A DNA stretch of 64,000 nt, from assembly GCF_001619955.1 (NCBI RefSeq), contig NZ_LQQO01000012.1, positions 91,467 to 155,466 of the forward strand. Reading direction: 5' to 3'. Position 1 is the stretch's first letter; every line of letters starts with the position of its first letter. The notes below the pieces were generated by a model. The model made no database searches, had not been told where the DNA came from, and was given only the letters and a program-made list of their open reading frames with translations. Made by a program: the position numbers and the translations under genes. Below, piece after piece: positions 26,024 to 36,093 of this stretch. This DNA is from Sphingomonas hankookensis (GTDB lineage: Bacteria; Pseudomonadota; Alphaproteobacteria; Sphingomonadales; Sphingomonadaceae).

Positions 26024-26038
26024 GTTCTCATATCGTTC
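26024..26038. promoter_or_regulatory. LexA-type SOS box candidate (GTTC-N7-GTTC)
   Basis: GTTC-TCATATC-GTTC matches exactly the direct-repeat LexA site of alphaproteobacteria. It lies in the divergent region between the small membrane protein (start 25929) and rpsB (start 26184). About one or two chance matches are expected per 64 kb, so the intergenic position is the main support. Confidence 0.4.
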
Positions 26039-26099
26039 CATCGTCAAGTCTTGATCGCCCGCCGATGTTCCGCTAAGGGCCGCCGTCTCAACCCCACAT

Positions 26100-26156
26100 G
26101 GGAAGCGCATATACCGGTGCCCGGGCCTAAGGCCCAAACAAGGGTTCCTGCTTCCC
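26100..26156 (+). ncRNA. Structured 5' leader of rpsB-tsf (possible S2 autoregulation element)
   Basis: The outer stem GGGAAGC (26100-26106) / GCTTCCC (26150-26156) encloses an inner hairpin GGGCC-TAA-GGCCC (26123-26135). It lies just before the rpsB ribosome site (GGAAGGAATT). In many bacteria S2 represses its own operon through such a leader; that role here is inference. Confidence 0.5.
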
Positions 26157-26183
26157 AGAGGATCAACCGGAAGGAATTATCCT

Positions 26184-26963
26184 ATGGCGGCACCCGTCGT
26201 CACCATGCAGGCGCTGCTCGAATCGGGCGCGCACTTCGGCCACCAGACCCACCGCTGGAACCCGAAGATGAAGCCGTACATCTTTGGCGATCGTAACGGC
26301 GTCCACATCCTCGACCTGTCGCAGACCGTGCCGCTGTTCGCACGCGCGCTCGAATTCGTGTCGTCGACCGTCGCGTCGGGCGGCAAGGTCCTGTTCGTCG
26401 GCACCAAGCGCCAGGCGCAGGAGCCGATCGCCGAAGCAGCGCGCAAGTCGGGCCAGCATTTCGTCAACCATCGCTGGCTGGGCGGCATGCTCACCAACTG
26501 GAAGACGATCAGCAACTCGATCAAGCGTCTCAAGGCGCTCGAAGAGCAGCTGTCGGGTGACACGCACGGCCTGACCAAGAAGGAAGTGCTGAACCTGACC
26601 CGCGAGAAGGACAAGCTGGAGCTGTCGCTCGGCGGTATCCGCGATCTGGGCGGCATTCCCGACATCATGTTCGTGATCGACGCGAACAAGGAAGAGCTGG
26701 CGATCAAGGAAGCCAACACGCTAGGTATCCCGGTCGTCGCGATCCTCGATTCGAACGTGTCGCCGGACGGCATCGCCTTCCCGGTGCCCGCGAACGATGA
26801 CGCGAGCCGTGCGATCCGCCTGTACTGCGAAGCCGTGGCGATCGCCGCGACCCGTGGCGGGCAGCAGGCGATGGCCCATTCGGGCCGCGACCTGGGCGCG
26901 ATGGACGAGCCGCCGGCAGAGGAAGTGCTGACCGCCGAGCCGGAAGCCGCTGTCGAAGCGTAA
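26184..26963 (+). CDS. rpsB: 30S ribosomal protein S2
   Basis: A 259-residue S2. It starts [20 protein letters not shown] with the family motif [15 protein letters not shown], then [36 protein letters not shown] and [20 protein letters not shown]. It binds the 30S head-body junction and is needed for S1 binding. The C-terminus has an acidic extension ([14 protein letters not shown]) slightly beyond the core. It is the first gene of the rpsB-tsf unit behind a structured leader. Confidence 0.98.
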   Translation: MAAPVVTMQALLESGAHFGHQTHRWNPKMKPYIFGDRNGVHILDLSQTVPLFARALEFVSSTVASGGKVLFVGTKRQAQEPIAEAARKSGQHFVNHRWLGGMLTNWKTISNSIKRLKALEEQLSGDTHGLTKKEVLNLTREKDKLELSLGGIRDLGGIPDIMFVIDANKEELAIKEANTLGIPVVAILDSNVSPDGIAFPVPANDDASRAIRLYCEAVAIAATRGGQQAMAHSGRDLGAMDEPPAEEVLTAEPEAAVEA

Positions 26964-27053
26964 GCTGTCACGGAACTGACGTGCGGGCGGGGCAGGGCGG
27001 AACACGCGCTGCCTCGCCCGCAAGCATATCGAACACCAATCAGGAGCCTGATC

Positions 27054-27983
27054 ATGGCAGAAGTTACCGCCGCCGCCGTCAAGGAACTGCGTGAGCGCTC
27101 GGGCGCAGGCATGATGGACTGCAAGAAGGCGCTGTCCGAGAATAATGGCGACATGGAAGCCGCCGTCGACTGGCTGCGTACCAAGGGCCTTGCCGCCGTC
27201 GCCAAGAAGTCGAGCCGCACCGCGGCCGAAGGTCTGGTCGGCGTTGCCGTCGCCGGCACCAAGGGCGTTGCGATCGAAGTCAACAGCCAGACCGACTTCG
27301 TCGCCAAGAACGACCAGTTCCAGAGCTTCGTTCGTGACGTCGTCGCGATCGCGCTGGAAAAGGGCGACGATATCGAGGCGCTGAAGGGCCAGGCGATGCC
27401 GAACGGCGGCACCGTCGAGGACGCGCTGGTCGCCAACATCTCGACCATCGGCGAAAACCAGGTGCTGCGTCGCGCGAAGGCCGTCGAAGTCGCCAAGGGC
27501 GCGGTGATCCCGTATGTCCACAACGCCGCCGCCCCCGGCCTGGGCAAGATCGGCGTGCTGGTCGCGCTGGAATCGGACGCCGGCGTCGACGTCCTCGAAC
27601 CGCTGGGCAAGCAGATCGCGATGCACATCGCCGCTGCCTTCCCGCTGGCGCTGGACGAGAGCGGTCTGGACCAGGACATCCTGGAGCGTGAGCGCCAGAT
27701 CGCGACCGAAAAGGCCGCCGAATCGGGTAAGCCGGCCGACATCATCGCCAAGATGGTCGAAGGTTCGGTGAAGAAGTTCGCCAAGGAAAACGCGCTGCTG
27801 AGCCAGCCGATCGTGATGGACGGCAAGACGCCGGTCGCGGACGTCGTCGCCAAGGCGGCCAAGGACGCGGGCACGACCATCGTGCTGAAGGACTATGTCC
27901 GCTTCCAGCTCGGCGAAGGCATCGAGAAGGAAGAGAGCGACTTCGCCGCCGAAGTCGCCGCCACGGCCGGCCTGACCAAGTAA
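27054..27983 (+). CDS. tsf: Elongation factor Ts
   Basis: A 309-residue guanine nucleotide exchange factor for EF-Tu. The N-terminal EF-Tu binding domain [19 protein letters not shown] and the TDFVAKN motif ([14 protein letters not shown]) are intact, followed by the two core subdomains and the C-terminal module [15 protein letters not shown]. The ATG at 27054 has GGAGCC upstream. It is the second gene of the rpsB-tsf unit and is followed by a strong hairpin. Confidence 0.98.
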   Translation: MAEVTAAAVKELRERSGAGMMDCKKALSENNGDMEAAVDWLRTKGLAAVAKKSSRTAAEGLVGVAVAGTKGVAIEVNSQTDFVAKNDQFQSFVRDVVAIALEKGDDIEALKGQAMPNGGTVEDALVANISTIGENQVLRRAKAVEVAKGAVIPYVHNAAAPGLGKIGVLVALESDAGVDVLEPLGKQIAMHIAAAFPLALDESGLDQDILERERQIATEKAAESGKPADIIAKMVEGSVKKFAKENALLSQPIVMDGKTPVADVVAKAAKDAGTTIVLKDYVRFQLGEGIEKEESDFAAEVAATAGLTK

Positions 27984-28012
27984 GGTCCTACCCGCCGATC
28001 CGGCAAAGGCAG

Positions 28013-28045
28013 GGGCCGCAGGTGTGATATGCACCTGCGGCCCTT
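28013..28045 (+). terminator. Terminator after tsf
   Basis: GGGCCGCAGGTG (28013-28024) pairs perfectly with CACCTGCGGCCC (28032-28043) around a 7-base loop. Only two Ts follow, but the 12-bp stem is very stable. Confidence 0.65.
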
Positions 28046-28131
28046 GTCGTATCGGCCAATGGCCGCTTGGCTTTGCGGGCGGTCGCGGCTAGGGTCCGCC
28101 GCGCTCCAATCCAGCCAACTTTGCAGGTTTC

Positions 28132-28854
28132 ATGACCCGTCCCCGCTTCAATCGTATCCTCCTGAAACTGTCCGGCGAAGTGCTGATGGGATCGGGCCAG
28201 TTCGGCATCGACCCCGCGATGTGCGACCGCGTCGCCCGCGAGATCAAGGCCGCGCGGGGCGAAGGGCATGAGGTGTGCGTCGTGGTCGGCGGCGGTAACA
28301 TCTTCCGCGGTGTCGCCGGGGCTGCGGCGGGCTTCGAGCGCGCGAGCGCCGATTATATGGGCATGCTCGCGACCGTGATGAACGCGCTCGCCATGCAGAA
28401 CGCACTGGAACAGATCGGCGTCGAAACCCGCGTCCAGTCGGCGATCCCGATGGCGTCGGTGTGCGAGCCCTATATCCGCCGTCGCGCGGTGCGCCACATG
28501 GAGAAGGGGCGCGTCGTGATCTTCGCCGCCGGCACTGGCAGCCCGTTCTTCACCACCGATACCACCGCCGCGCTGCGCGCCGCCGAAATGGGTTGCGAGG
28601 CGCTGTTCAAGGGCACCAGTGTCGACGGCGTCTATGACGCGGACCCGAAGAAGGTGCCGACCGCCAAGCGCTACGACACGCTGGGCTTCGGGCGCGTGCT
28701 GGCCGACGACCTGAAGGTGATGGACGCGTCGGCGGTGGCGCTGTGCCGCGACAACAATATCCCGATCGTCGTCTTCAACATTCGCGACGAAGGCAACCTT
28801 GCCGCCGTGCTGGCGGGCGAAGGTGTGTCGACGATCGTCCAGAACAACGCTTGA
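28132..28854 (+). CDS. pyrH: Uridylate (UMP) kinase
   Basis: A 240-residue hexameric kinase of the amino-acid-kinase fold, making UDP from UMP. Motifs: [15 protein letters not shown] at the N-terminus, [11 protein letters not shown] for phosphate binding, [16 protein letters not shown], and [20 protein letters not shown] for UMP. The metal/ATP region [13 protein letters not shown] follows. All conserved residues are present and the length is normal. It stands 18 bases before frr; a terminator separates it from tsf. Confidence 0.98.
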   Translation: MTRPRFNRILLKLSGEVLMGSGQFGIDPAMCDRVAREIKAARGEGHEVCVVVGGGNIFRGVAGAAAGFERASADYMGMLATVMNALAMQNALEQIGVETRVQSAIPMASVCEPYIRRRAVRHMEKGRVVIFAAGTGSPFFTTDTTAALRAAEMGCEALFKGTSVDGVYDADPKKVPTAKRYDTLGFGRVLADDLKVMDASAVALCRDNNIPIVVFNIRDEGNLAAVLAGEGVSTIVQNNA

Positions 28855-28872
28855 TTCAGAAGGAAGTCGGTT

Positions 28873-29430
28873 ATGGCCGCATATAACAAGGCCGATCTGG
28901 AGCGCCGGATGGCCGGTGCCGTGGAATCGCTGAAGGGCGACCTGAGCGGTCTGCGCACCGGGCGGGCGGCGGTATCGCTGCTCGATCCGGTGATGGTCGA
29001 GGTGTACGGCGCGCACATGCCGCTGAACCAGGTCGCGACCGTGTCGGCGCCCGAGCCGCGCATGCTGTCGGTCCAGGTGTGGGACAAGTCGAATGTCGGC
29101 CCGGCCGACAAGGCGATCCGTTCGGCCGGTCTCGGCCTCAACCCGATCGTCGACGGCCAGACGCTGCGCCTGCCGATCCCCGACCTGACCGAGGAGCGTC
29201 GCAAGGAACTGGCGAAGCTGGCCGGCAAATATGCGGAATCGGCGCGTATCGCCGTGCGCAACGTCCGTCGCGACGGCATGGAAAGCCTGAAGACCGACGA
29301 GAAGAAGGGCGTCTATTCGGAAGACGAGCGCAAGCGCCACGAGACCGAGGTCCAGAAGCTGACCGACGCCACGATCGCCGAGATCGATGCGGCGGCCGAT
29401 GCCAAGGAAAAGGAAATCCTCGGCAAGTGA
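28873..29430 (+). CDS. frr: Ribosome recycling factor
   Basis: A 185-residue RRF, the standard size. It has the three-helix bundle with [21 protein letters not shown], the beta domain [20 protein letters not shown], and the conserved [20 protein letters not shown]. With EF-G it splits the post-termination ribosome. AGAAGGAAG lies before the ATG. Its TGA overlaps the GTG start of uppS (GTGA). Confidence 0.98.
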   Translation: MAAYNKADLERRMAGAVESLKGDLSGLRTGRAAVSLLDPVMVEVYGAHMPLNQVATVSAPEPRMLSVQVWDKSNVGPADKAIRSAGLGLNPIVDGQTLRLPIPDLTEERRKELAKLAGKYAESARIAVRNVRRDGMESLKTDEKKGVYSEDERKRHETEVQKLTDATIAEIDAAADAKEKEILGK

Positions 29431-30188
29431 CGTCGTTCGCCGCGCGTGCTCCGGTTCCGGCCCATGCCGACGAACCGGGCCTGCATTCCTCCGCATCCAT
29501 TCCGCGTCATGTGGCGATCATCATGGACGGCAACGGCCGCTGGGCGAAGGCCCGGCGCCTGCCGCGCGTGGCGGGCCATCGGCAGGGCGTGGAGGCGGTG
29601 CGTCGCATCACCCGGGCCGCGCGCGAACAGGGCATCGAGGCGCTGACGCTCTATGCCTTCTCGTCGGAGAATTGGCGCCGGCCGGAAGAGGAAATCGGCG
29701 ACCTGATGGGGTTGCTGCGCCATTTCCTGAAGAACGAGATCAAGGAACTGACGCGCGAGGGCGTGCGGCTGCGCATCCTTGGGAATTACCGCGCGCTCAA
29801 GGCCGACTTGGTCGAGTTGATCGACGACGCGGTGGCGCGGACGGCGACCAACACCGGGCCGATCCTGGCCATCGCGCTGAACTATGGCGCGCAGGCCGAA
29901 TTGGTCGCGGCGGCGCGGCGGCTGGCGGAAAAGGTTGCGGCCGGGATGCCCGTGTCGGCGATCGACGAGGCGGCGATCGACCGTGAACTCGATACCGATG
30001 GCCTGCCGCCGCTCGACCTGATGATCCGCACGTCGGGGGAACAGCGCCTGTCGAACTTCCTGTTGTGGCAGGCGGCTTATGCCGAGCTGTTGTTCGTCGA
30101 CACGCTGTGGCCCGATTTCGACGGCGAGTGCCTGGCGCAGGCGATCGCCGCCTATGGCCAGCGGCAGCGCCGGTTCGGGGGCCTGTGA
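29427..30188 (+). CDS. uppS: Isoprenyl transferase (undecaprenyl diphosphate synthase)
   Basis: A 253-residue cis-prenyltransferase. Asp34 in [13 protein letters not shown] is the catalytic/Mg-binding residue. Further motifs are [14 protein letters not shown] and the C-terminal [18 protein letters not shown] and [12 protein letters not shown]. It builds the C55 lipid carrier for peptidoglycan and surface glycans. The GTG at 29427 is taken as start because it overlaps the frr stop; it gives a short N-terminal extension before the conserved core. Its own TGA overlaps the start of cdsA. Confidence 0.96.
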   Translation: MTSFAARAPVPAHADEPGLHSSASIPRHVAIIMDGNGRWAKARRLPRVAGHRQGVEAVRRITRAAREQGIEALTLYAFSSENWRRPEEEIGDLMGLLRHFLKNEIKELTREGVRLRILGNYRALKADLVELIDDAVARTATNTGPILAIALNYGAQAELVAAARRLAEKVAAGMPVSAIDEAAIDRELDTDGLPPLDLMIRTSGEQRLSNFLLWQAAYAELLFVDTLWPDFDGECLAQAIAAYGQRQRRFGGL

Positions 30189-30988
30189 TTCCCGATCCCG
30201 CCGCCGATCCGGTTGCGCGGCGCAAATCCGACCTTGCCACGCGGACGCTGGCCAGTGTCGGCATGATTGCGGTGGCGGCGACCGCCTTGTGGCTGGGCGG
30301 TTTCGTGTTCTGGCTGCTGGTCGCGATCGGCACCCTGTTCATGATGGCCGAATGGGCCGACCTGCACAAAGTCTCGCGCGAGCATAAGCGGCTGGCGCAG
30401 TTCGCGCTGACCGTGCCGCTGGCGATCCTGTCGCCGCTGGCGGCGGGAGCGAGTTTCCTGGCGCTGGGGCTGATTATTGGCGCTGCGTTCTTCGTCGTCA
30501 TCACGACCCGCCTGCCGGGGCTGGCGCGTGGCATCGTCTATTGCGGGGCGCCGGCGCTGGCGGTCGTGTTCCTGCGCGGGCAGGGCGACGGGCTGCTGCT
30601 CGCCTTCTGGGCGATGGCGCTGGTCTGGGCATGCGACATCGGCGCCTATTTCGCGGGCCGGTCGATCGGCGGGCCGAAGCTTGCGCCGACGATCAGCCCG
30701 AACAAGACCTGGGCCGGACTGATCGGCGGCGTAATCGCCGCGTCGGTGCTGGCGGGCGTGCTGCAATATGCCGGACTGCCGCTGCATCTGGTGCTGGCGA
30801 CGCCGCTGCTGGCGGTACTGGCGCAGATGGGCGACCTGTATGAGAGCCAGCTGAAGCGCAAGGCCGGGGTCAAGGATTCGGGCAACGTCCTGCCCGGCCA
30901 TGGCGGCGTCTTGGATCGTTTGGACGGACTGGTTCCCGTCGCGCCGGCTGCGGCGCTGATGGTATTGGCGGGGCTGTATCTGGCATGA
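30185..30988 (+). CDS. cdsA: Phosphatidate cytidylyltransferase
   Basis: A 267-residue integral membrane enzyme making CDP-diacylglycerol from CTP and phosphatidate, the precursor used by PssA. Hydrophobic helices fill most of the chain. The CDS signature is the block SPNKTWAGLIGG followed by QMGDLYESQLKRKAGVKDSG and the end motif LPGHGGVLDRLDGL. The GTG at 30185 overlaps the uppS stop (GTGA), so translation is probably coupled. Its stop overlaps the dxr ATG in the same way. Confidence 0.95.
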   Translation: MIPDPAADPVARRKSDLATRTLASVGMIAVAATALWLGGFVFWLLVAIGTLFMMAEWADLHKVSREHKRLAQFALTVPLAILSPLAAGASFLALGLIIGAAFFVVITTRLPGLARGIVYCGAPALAVVFLRGQGDGLLLAFWAMALVWACDIGAYFAGRSIGGPKLAPTISPNKTWAGLIGGVIAASVLAGVLQYAGLPLHLVLATPLLAVLAQMGDLYESQLKRKAGVKDSGNVLPGHGGVLDRLDGLVPVAPAAALMVLAGLYLA

Positions 30989-32142
30989 AGCGGGTTACCA
31001 TATTGGGCGCGACCGGATCGGTCGGGTCGTCGACGCTCGACCTGATCGAGCGCAATCCCGATGATTTCGCGGTCGAGGCGCTGACGGCACATCGTGACGT
31101 CGGCAAGCTGGCAGCCGCTGCACGCCGGGTCGGCGCGGCGCTGGCGGTGGTCGGCGACGAAGCCTGTCTGCCGGCGTTGCGCGACGCGCTGGACGGCAGC
31201 GGGATCGAGGCGGCGGGCGGCGCGCAGGCGGTGGTCGAAGCGGCGGCGCGGCCGGTCGACTGGACCATGGCGGCGATCGTCGGCACCGCGGGGCTGAAGC
31301 CGGTCATGGCAGCGTTGGCGCGCGGTGGCGCGGTGGCGCTTGCCAACAAGGAAGCCCTGGTTTCGGCCGGCGATGTGATGATGGCGGCGGCGCGCCGGGC
31401 GGGCACCACGCTGCTGCCGGTCGACAGCGAGCATAATGCGGTCTTCCAGTGCCTCGACGATTGCCCGCCCGAGCGCATCCGCCGCATCATCCTGACCGCG
31501 AGCGGCGGGCCGTTCCGCGAGCGATCACTGGAAGAGATGCGCGCCATCACGCCCGAACAGGCGGTGGCGCATCCCAATTGGTCGATGGGCGCCAAGATTT
31601 CGGTCGATTCGGCGACGATGATGAACAAGGGCCTCGAACTGATCGAGGCGTATCACCTGTTCCCCGTCAGCCCCGAACAGCTCGACGTGCTGGTCCATCG
31701 CCAGTCGGTGATCCATTCGATGGTCGAATATGTCGACGGGTCGACACTGGCGCAACTGGGGTCGCCGGACATGCGCGTGCCGATCGCGCACGCGCTCGCC
31801 TGGCCCGACCGGATGGATACGCCGTGCGAACGGCTCGATCTTGCCCGGATCGGGCGGCTGGATTTCGAGGCGCCCGACATGGTGCGCTTCTCCGCTCTCG
31901 CGCTGGCCCGTGCCGCGCTGTCGGCGGGCGGGGCGCGGCCGGCGATCCTGAACGCGGCGAATGAAGTCGCGGTGGCGGCGTTTCTCGACCGGCGGATCGG
32001 CTTCCTCGAAATTGCCGCAATCGTCGCGGATGTTCTGGATCGCTTCGATCCGCCGAAGCCGCAGACGCTCGACGCCGTGCTGACGATCGATGCGGAGGCA
32101 AGGGTGTTGGCGGGCGAGCGTGTGAAGGACGGCGTCGCTTGA
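30985..32142 (+). CDS. dxr: 1-deoxy-D-xylulose-5-phosphate reductoisomerase
   Basis: A 385-residue enzyme of the MEP isoprenoid pathway, forming methylerythritol 4-phosphate with NADPH. NADPH site VTILGATGSVGSSTLDLIE at the N-terminus. The metal/substrate blocks are LANKEALVSAGD, LLPVDSEHNAVFQ and SGGPFRERS, with NWSMGAKISVDSATMMNKGLE split across the active-site loop. It supplies isoprenoids in the same operon as uppS. The start overlaps cdsA (ATGA). Confidence 0.97.
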   Translation: MKRVTILGATGSVGSSTLDLIERNPDDFAVEALTAHRDVGKLAAAARRVGAALAVVGDEACLPALRDALDGSGIEAAGGAQAVVEAAARPVDWTMAAIVGTAGLKPVMAALARGGAVALANKEALVSAGDVMMAAARRAGTTLLPVDSEHNAVFQCLDDCPPERIRRIILTASGGPFRERSLEEMRAITPEQAVAHPNWSMGAKISVDSATMMNKGLELIEAYHLFPVSPEQLDVLVHRQSVIHSMVEYVDGSTLAQLGSPDMRVPIAHALAWPDRMDTPCERLDLARIGRLDFEAPDMVRFSALALARAALSAGGARPAILNAANEVAVAAFLDRRIGFLEIAAIVADVLDRFDPPKPQTLDAVLTIDAEARVLAGERVKDGVA

Positions 32143-33272
32143 TCGAATCCCCCGGACTGTTGATGACCATCATCGCGTTCCTGCTGGTGCTGGGGCCGTT
32201 GGTGTTCCTGCACGAGCTTGGCCATTATGCCGCCGGACGCTGGTTCGGTGTGAAGGTCGATGCGTTTTCGGTCGGGTTCGGCCGGGAGATTGCCGGCTTT
32301 ACCGACCGGCACGGCACCCGGTGGAAGTTCGGATGGCTACCGCTGGGGGGCTATGTCCGCTTTGCCGGCGACATGAACCCGGCGTCGCAGCCGGATGCGG
32401 AATGGCTGCAACTGCCGGCCCATGAGCGCGCTCGCACGTTTCAGGCCAAGCCGGTATGGCAGCGGGCGATCATCGTTGCGGCGGGGCCGGCGGTGAACCT
32501 GTTGCTCGCAGTCCTGATCCTGGGTGGCTTTGCCGCAGCCTATGGCGTGGATCGCACGCCGGCCACAGTCGGCGGTGTGGTGCAGGGCAGTGCTGCGGAC
32601 CGCGCCGGATTGCAGCCGGGGGACCGGATCGCGGCGCTGGACGGGCGGACGATCGAAACCTTTTCGGACCTGTCCTTCTATACCGCGATGCATCCGGGCG
32701 AACGGGTGACGGTGGAGTATCTGCGCGGCGGAGCGGCGCAGAAGACCGATGCCGTCATCGGTTCGGTGGTACAGCGCGACCGGTTCGGCAACGAAGCGAA
32801 GATCGGCCGGTTCGGCATCGAGCGTGGGCCTCCGGTCTATGCCCCGCTGCCGCTCTGGCAGGCGCCAGCCGAAGGCACGCGGATGGTCGGTGCGATCCTG
32901 CGCGGGACCGTCGACGGGCTGTGGCAGATCATCACCGGGCGGCGTTCGATGGACGAAATGGGCGGCCCCTTGCGCATTGCCAAGACGTCGGGCGAACAGC
33001 TGTCGCTCGGTTGGCCGGCGCTGGTGACGTTCGTGGCGTTCGTATCCATTAACTTGGGGTTCATCAACTTGTTGCCAGTTCCGATGCTGGATGGCGGCCA
33101 CCTGTTCTTCTACGCCATCGAAGCGGTGAAGCGCGGGCCGGTCAGCCCGCAGACGATGGAGTGGGCGTTCCGCGGCGGATTGGCGCTGTTGCTTGCATTG
33201 ATGATTTTCGTCACGGTGAACGATCTGGGGGCGTTCGGCGTGTGGCGTGGGCTGGCCGGCTTGATCGGCTGA
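32139..33272 (+). CDS. rseP: Site-2 protease RseP (membrane zinc metalloprotease)
   Basis: A 377-residue intramembrane protease. The zinc motif HELGH is at residues 25-29 in the first helix (GPLVFLHELGHYAAGRWFGV). A PDZ domain lies in the middle (GSAADRAGLQPGDRIAALDG). The second active-site segment is NLLPVPMLDGGHL with the third zinc ligand Asp. It cleaves anti-sigma factors and signal-peptide remnants within the inner membrane. The TTG at 32139 overlaps the dxr stop; the ATG at 32163 (MTIIAFLL) is the alternative and would lose eight residues only. Confidence 0.95.
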   Translation: MIESPGLLMTIIAFLLVLGPLVFLHELGHYAAGRWFGVKVDAFSVGFGREIAGFTDRHGTRWKFGWLPLGGYVRFAGDMNPASQPDAEWLQLPAHERARTFQAKPVWQRAIIVAAGPAVNLLLAVLILGGFAAAYGVDRTPATVGGVVQGSAADRAGLQPGDRIAALDGRTIETFSDLSFYTAMHPGERVTVEYLRGGAAQKTDAVIGSVVQRDRFGNEAKIGRFGIERGPPVYAPLPLWQAPAEGTRMVGAILRGTVDGLWQIITGRRSMDEMGGPLRIAKTSGEQLSLGWPALVTFVAFVSINLGFINLLPVPMLDGGHLFFYAIEAVKRGPVSPQTMEWAFRGGLALLLALMIFVTVNDLGAFGVWRGLAGLIG

Positions 33273-33333
33273 CGCGGTTAGGGCAGGGCGCAATCGTCCT
33301 GTTTGGAAAGTTCCTCCGGTTGGGGTGGGTTTG

Positions 33334-36093
33334 GTGACGGCAAGCAAGTTTTCGATTTACGGCGCGCATGGCGTCGCGCTGCTCGCGAGCACGATGCTCT
33401 CGGGCACGGCCGCCTCGGCCCAGACGCGCCCGGCCGCTGCTGCCCCGGCAGTCCAGCCGCCCACCGCGCAGGCGCCGGCGGCGCCCGTCGCGCCGACCCG
33501 TACCATCCGCTCGCTCCGGGTCGAAGGCGCACAGCGTATCGAACCGGACACGGTGCTGTCCTATACCAAGCTGCGCGTCGGCATTCCGTACACCGCGGAA
33601 ACGCTCGATCAGGCGATCAAGGACCTGTACGCGTCGGACCTGCTCGCCAATGTCGAGATCGAGGGCGCCGAGACCAGCGACATCATCGTCCGGGTGCGCG
33701 AGAACCCGATCATCAACCGCGTCGTGCTGGAAGGCAACAAGCGGCTGAAGGACGACAAGATCACCAAGGAGATCAAGCTCGCCCCGCGGCAGATCTTCAC
33801 CCGTACCGCCGTCCGTGCCGACGTGGCGCGGATCGTCGAGCTGTATCGCCGTCAGGGCCGGTTCGCGGCGAATGTCGAGCCGAAGATGGTCATGCTCGAC
33901 CAGAACCGCGTCGACGTAATCTTCGAAATCCAGGAAGGGCCGAAGTCCAAGGTCCGCCAGATCAACATCCTCGGCAACGAGGTGTTCAGCGACAGCGAGC
34001 TGCGCGGCGAGATGGCGACCAAGGAGTCGCGGCCGTGGCGCATCTTCAGCTCGAACACGAGCTATGATCAGGATCGCCTCGCCTACGACCAGCAGAAGCT
34101 GCGCCAATTCTACCTGACCAACGGCTATGCCGATTTCCGCGTCATCTCGGCCGTTGCCGAACTGACGCCGGACAAGGAAGACTTCATCATCACCTACGTG
34201 GTGGAGGAAGGGAAGCGGTACAAATTCGGCGATGTGGCGGTCGAAAGCGCGATCCGCGACTTCGACAACGCATCGTTGACCAAGTCGCTGCCGATGAAGA
34301 AGGGCGACTGGTACAACGCGAAGCTGACCGAAGACGCGATCGACCAACTGAGCGAATATGCCGGGCTGTTCGGCTATGCGTTCACCGACGTGCGCCCGGA
34401 ATATCAGCCGGACCGCGAAAACCTGACCATGGCGATCACGTTCTTCCTGAACGAAGCCAACCGCACCTATGTCGAGAAGATCGACATCACCGGCAATACG
34501 CAGACGCAGGACCGCGTGATCCGTCGCGAATTCCGCGTGGCCGAAGGGGACGCGTTCAACGCGTTCCTGATCAAGCGTTCGCAGGACCGCATCAATTCGC
34601 TGGGATATTTCCAGGACAAGTTCGAAATCGAGCGCAAGGAAGGGTCCTCGCCCGACCGGATCATCCTGGCGGCGAATGTCGAGGAAAAGTCGACCGGCGA
34701 ACTGACGCTGTCGGCCGGCTTCTCCAGCCTCGAACGCTTCATCATCCAGGCGTCGATCCGCCAACGGAATTTCCGGGGCAAGGGGCAGGACCTTCAGGCG
34801 TCGGTCAATTATTCGACCTATCAGAAGTCGATCGAGCTGGGCTTCACCGAACCCTATCTGTTCGACAAGAATATCGCGCTGGGCGGTACGCTGTTCCGCC
34901 GCGATTTCAATTCGTTCAACTTCCTCGGCACCGGCCGCAACTCGCTCTATTCGCAGATTTCGACCGGCGGACAGGTCGTGGCGAGCGTGCCGCTGACCGA
35001 GTTCTGGACGCTGTCGGGCCGCTATCAGTTGAGCCAGGACAATGTCGGGCTGGACGAGGCGACCTATTTCACCGACGGCGTCTGCGACCCGTTGAAGGCC
35101 GGGCGCTATCTGTGCGATTCAATCGGCAACCGTTTGTCGAGCATCGTCGGCGCGAATCTGATCTTCGACAATCTCAACAACCGCCTGCGCCCGTCGCGTG
35201 GCCAGCGGCTGGTGACCGGCGTCGACTTTGCCGGTCTGGGCGGCGACGTGCGCTATGCCCGCGTGCGCGGCGACTTCGACAAATACTGGAATCTCGGCGG
35301 GTTCGTCCTGTCGGCCGGTATCGAGGGCGGCTATATCCACGCGCTCCAGAAGAGCCCGGGCGAGGGAATCGATCCGGTCCGCATCGTCGATCGCTTCTAT
35401 CTGGGTGAACCGCAGTTCCGCGGCTTCGACATTCGCGGCGTCGGCCCGCGCATCCAGCGGCAGCGTTACACCGGGTCGGTCGCCGGGGGCGATCAGGCGC
35501 TGATCACCGCACGCGATCAGGTGCTGAACGACCCGCTGGGCGGCAAGGCCTATTATCTCGGCAAGCTCGAACTCGAGCCGCCGTTGGGATCGGGCATCGC
35601 CGAGCTGGGGCTGCGTCCGTCGATCTTCATCCAGGCCGGTGCGCTGTTCGGCGTCACCCGTCCGCTGCCGACCGTTCAGTTCGAGCAGGCGAAGAATGCC
35701 GATGGCACGTTGCGGTTCAACAAGGACGGGTCGCCGTCGTTGCTGCCGTTCAGCCAGCCGACCAAGATCAACGGTCAGCAGGTCTACAACAACCAGTTCA
35801 CCGACGCGTCGGGCGCAACGGCATTCCGCCAGACCACCTGTGCGGTCGGTTACTCGGCGACGATCGGTGGCACGTGCGCCGGCGGTGAAGCGAACACGCT
35901 TGCCGTGTCGACCACCGATCCCTTCCTCGAACAGTTCCTTGGCGATTCGGCTCGCCCGCGCCTGTCGATCGGTATCGGGGTGAACTGGAACTCGCCGTTC
36001 GGGCCGCTGCGCATCGACCTTGCCAAGGCGTTGCTGAGCCAGCCGGGCGACGACAAGAAACTCATTACTTTCAACGTAGGAACCCAATTCTGA
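33334..36093 (+). CDS. bamA: Outer membrane protein assembly factor BamA
   Basis: A 919-residue Omp85 protein. It has a signal peptide (ends GTAASAQT), a Pro/Ala-rich linker, five POTRA domains (first begins IRSLRVEGAQRIEPDTVL) and a 16-strand barrel. The barrel includes the substrate-loop region GEPQFRGFDIRGVGPR and ends LITFNVGTQF with terminal Phe. It inserts beta-barrel proteins into the outer membrane. GTG at 33325 and TTG at 33331 are alternative starts a few codons upstream; GGGGTGGG is best spaced for 33331/33334. An insertion-rich loop with two Cys (TTCAVGYSATIGGTCAGG) near the C-terminus is probably surface exposed. Confidence 0.95.
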   Translation: MTASKFSIYGAHGVALLASTMLSGTAASAQTRPAAAAPAVQPPTAQAPAAPVAPTRTIRSLRVEGAQRIEPDTVLSYTKLRVGIPYTAETLDQAIKDLYASDLLANVEIEGAETSDIIVRVRENPIINRVVLEGNKRLKDDKITKEIKLAPRQIFTRTAVRADVARIVELYRRQGRFAANVEPKMVMLDQNRVDVIFEIQEGPKSKVRQINILGNEVFSDSELRGEMATKESRPWRIFSSNTSYDQDRLAYDQQKLRQFYLTNGYADFRVISAVAELTPDKEDFIITYVVEEGKRYKFGDVAVESAIRDFDNASLTKSLPMKKGDWYNAKLTEDAIDQLSEYAGLFGYAFTDVRPEYQPDRENLTMAITFFLNEANRTYVEKIDITGNTQTQDRVIRREFRVAEGDAFNAFLIKRSQDRINSLGYFQDKFEIERKEGSSPDRIILAANVEEKSTGELTLSAGFSSLERFIIQASIRQRNFRGKGQDLQASVNYSTYQKSIELGFTEPYLFDKNIALGGTLFRRDFNSFNFLGTGRNSLYSQISTGGQVVASVPLTEFWTLSGRYQLSQDNVGLDEATYFTDGVCDPLKAGRYLCDSIGNRLSSIVGANLIFDNLNNRLRPSRGQRLVTGVDFAGLGGDVRYARVRGDFDKYWNLGGFVLSAGIEGGYIHALQKSPGEGIDPVRIVDRFYLGEPQFRGFDIRGVGPRIQRQRYTGSVAGGDQALITARDQVLNDPLGGKAYYLGKLELEPPLGSGIAELGLRPSIFIQAGALFGVTRPLPTVQFEQAKNADGTLRFNKDGSPSLLPFSQPTKINGQQVYNNQFTDASGATAFRQTTCAVGYSATIGGTCAGGEANTLAVSTTDPFLEQFLGDSARPRLSIGIGVNWNSPFGPLRIDLAKALLSQPGDDKKLITFNVGTQF

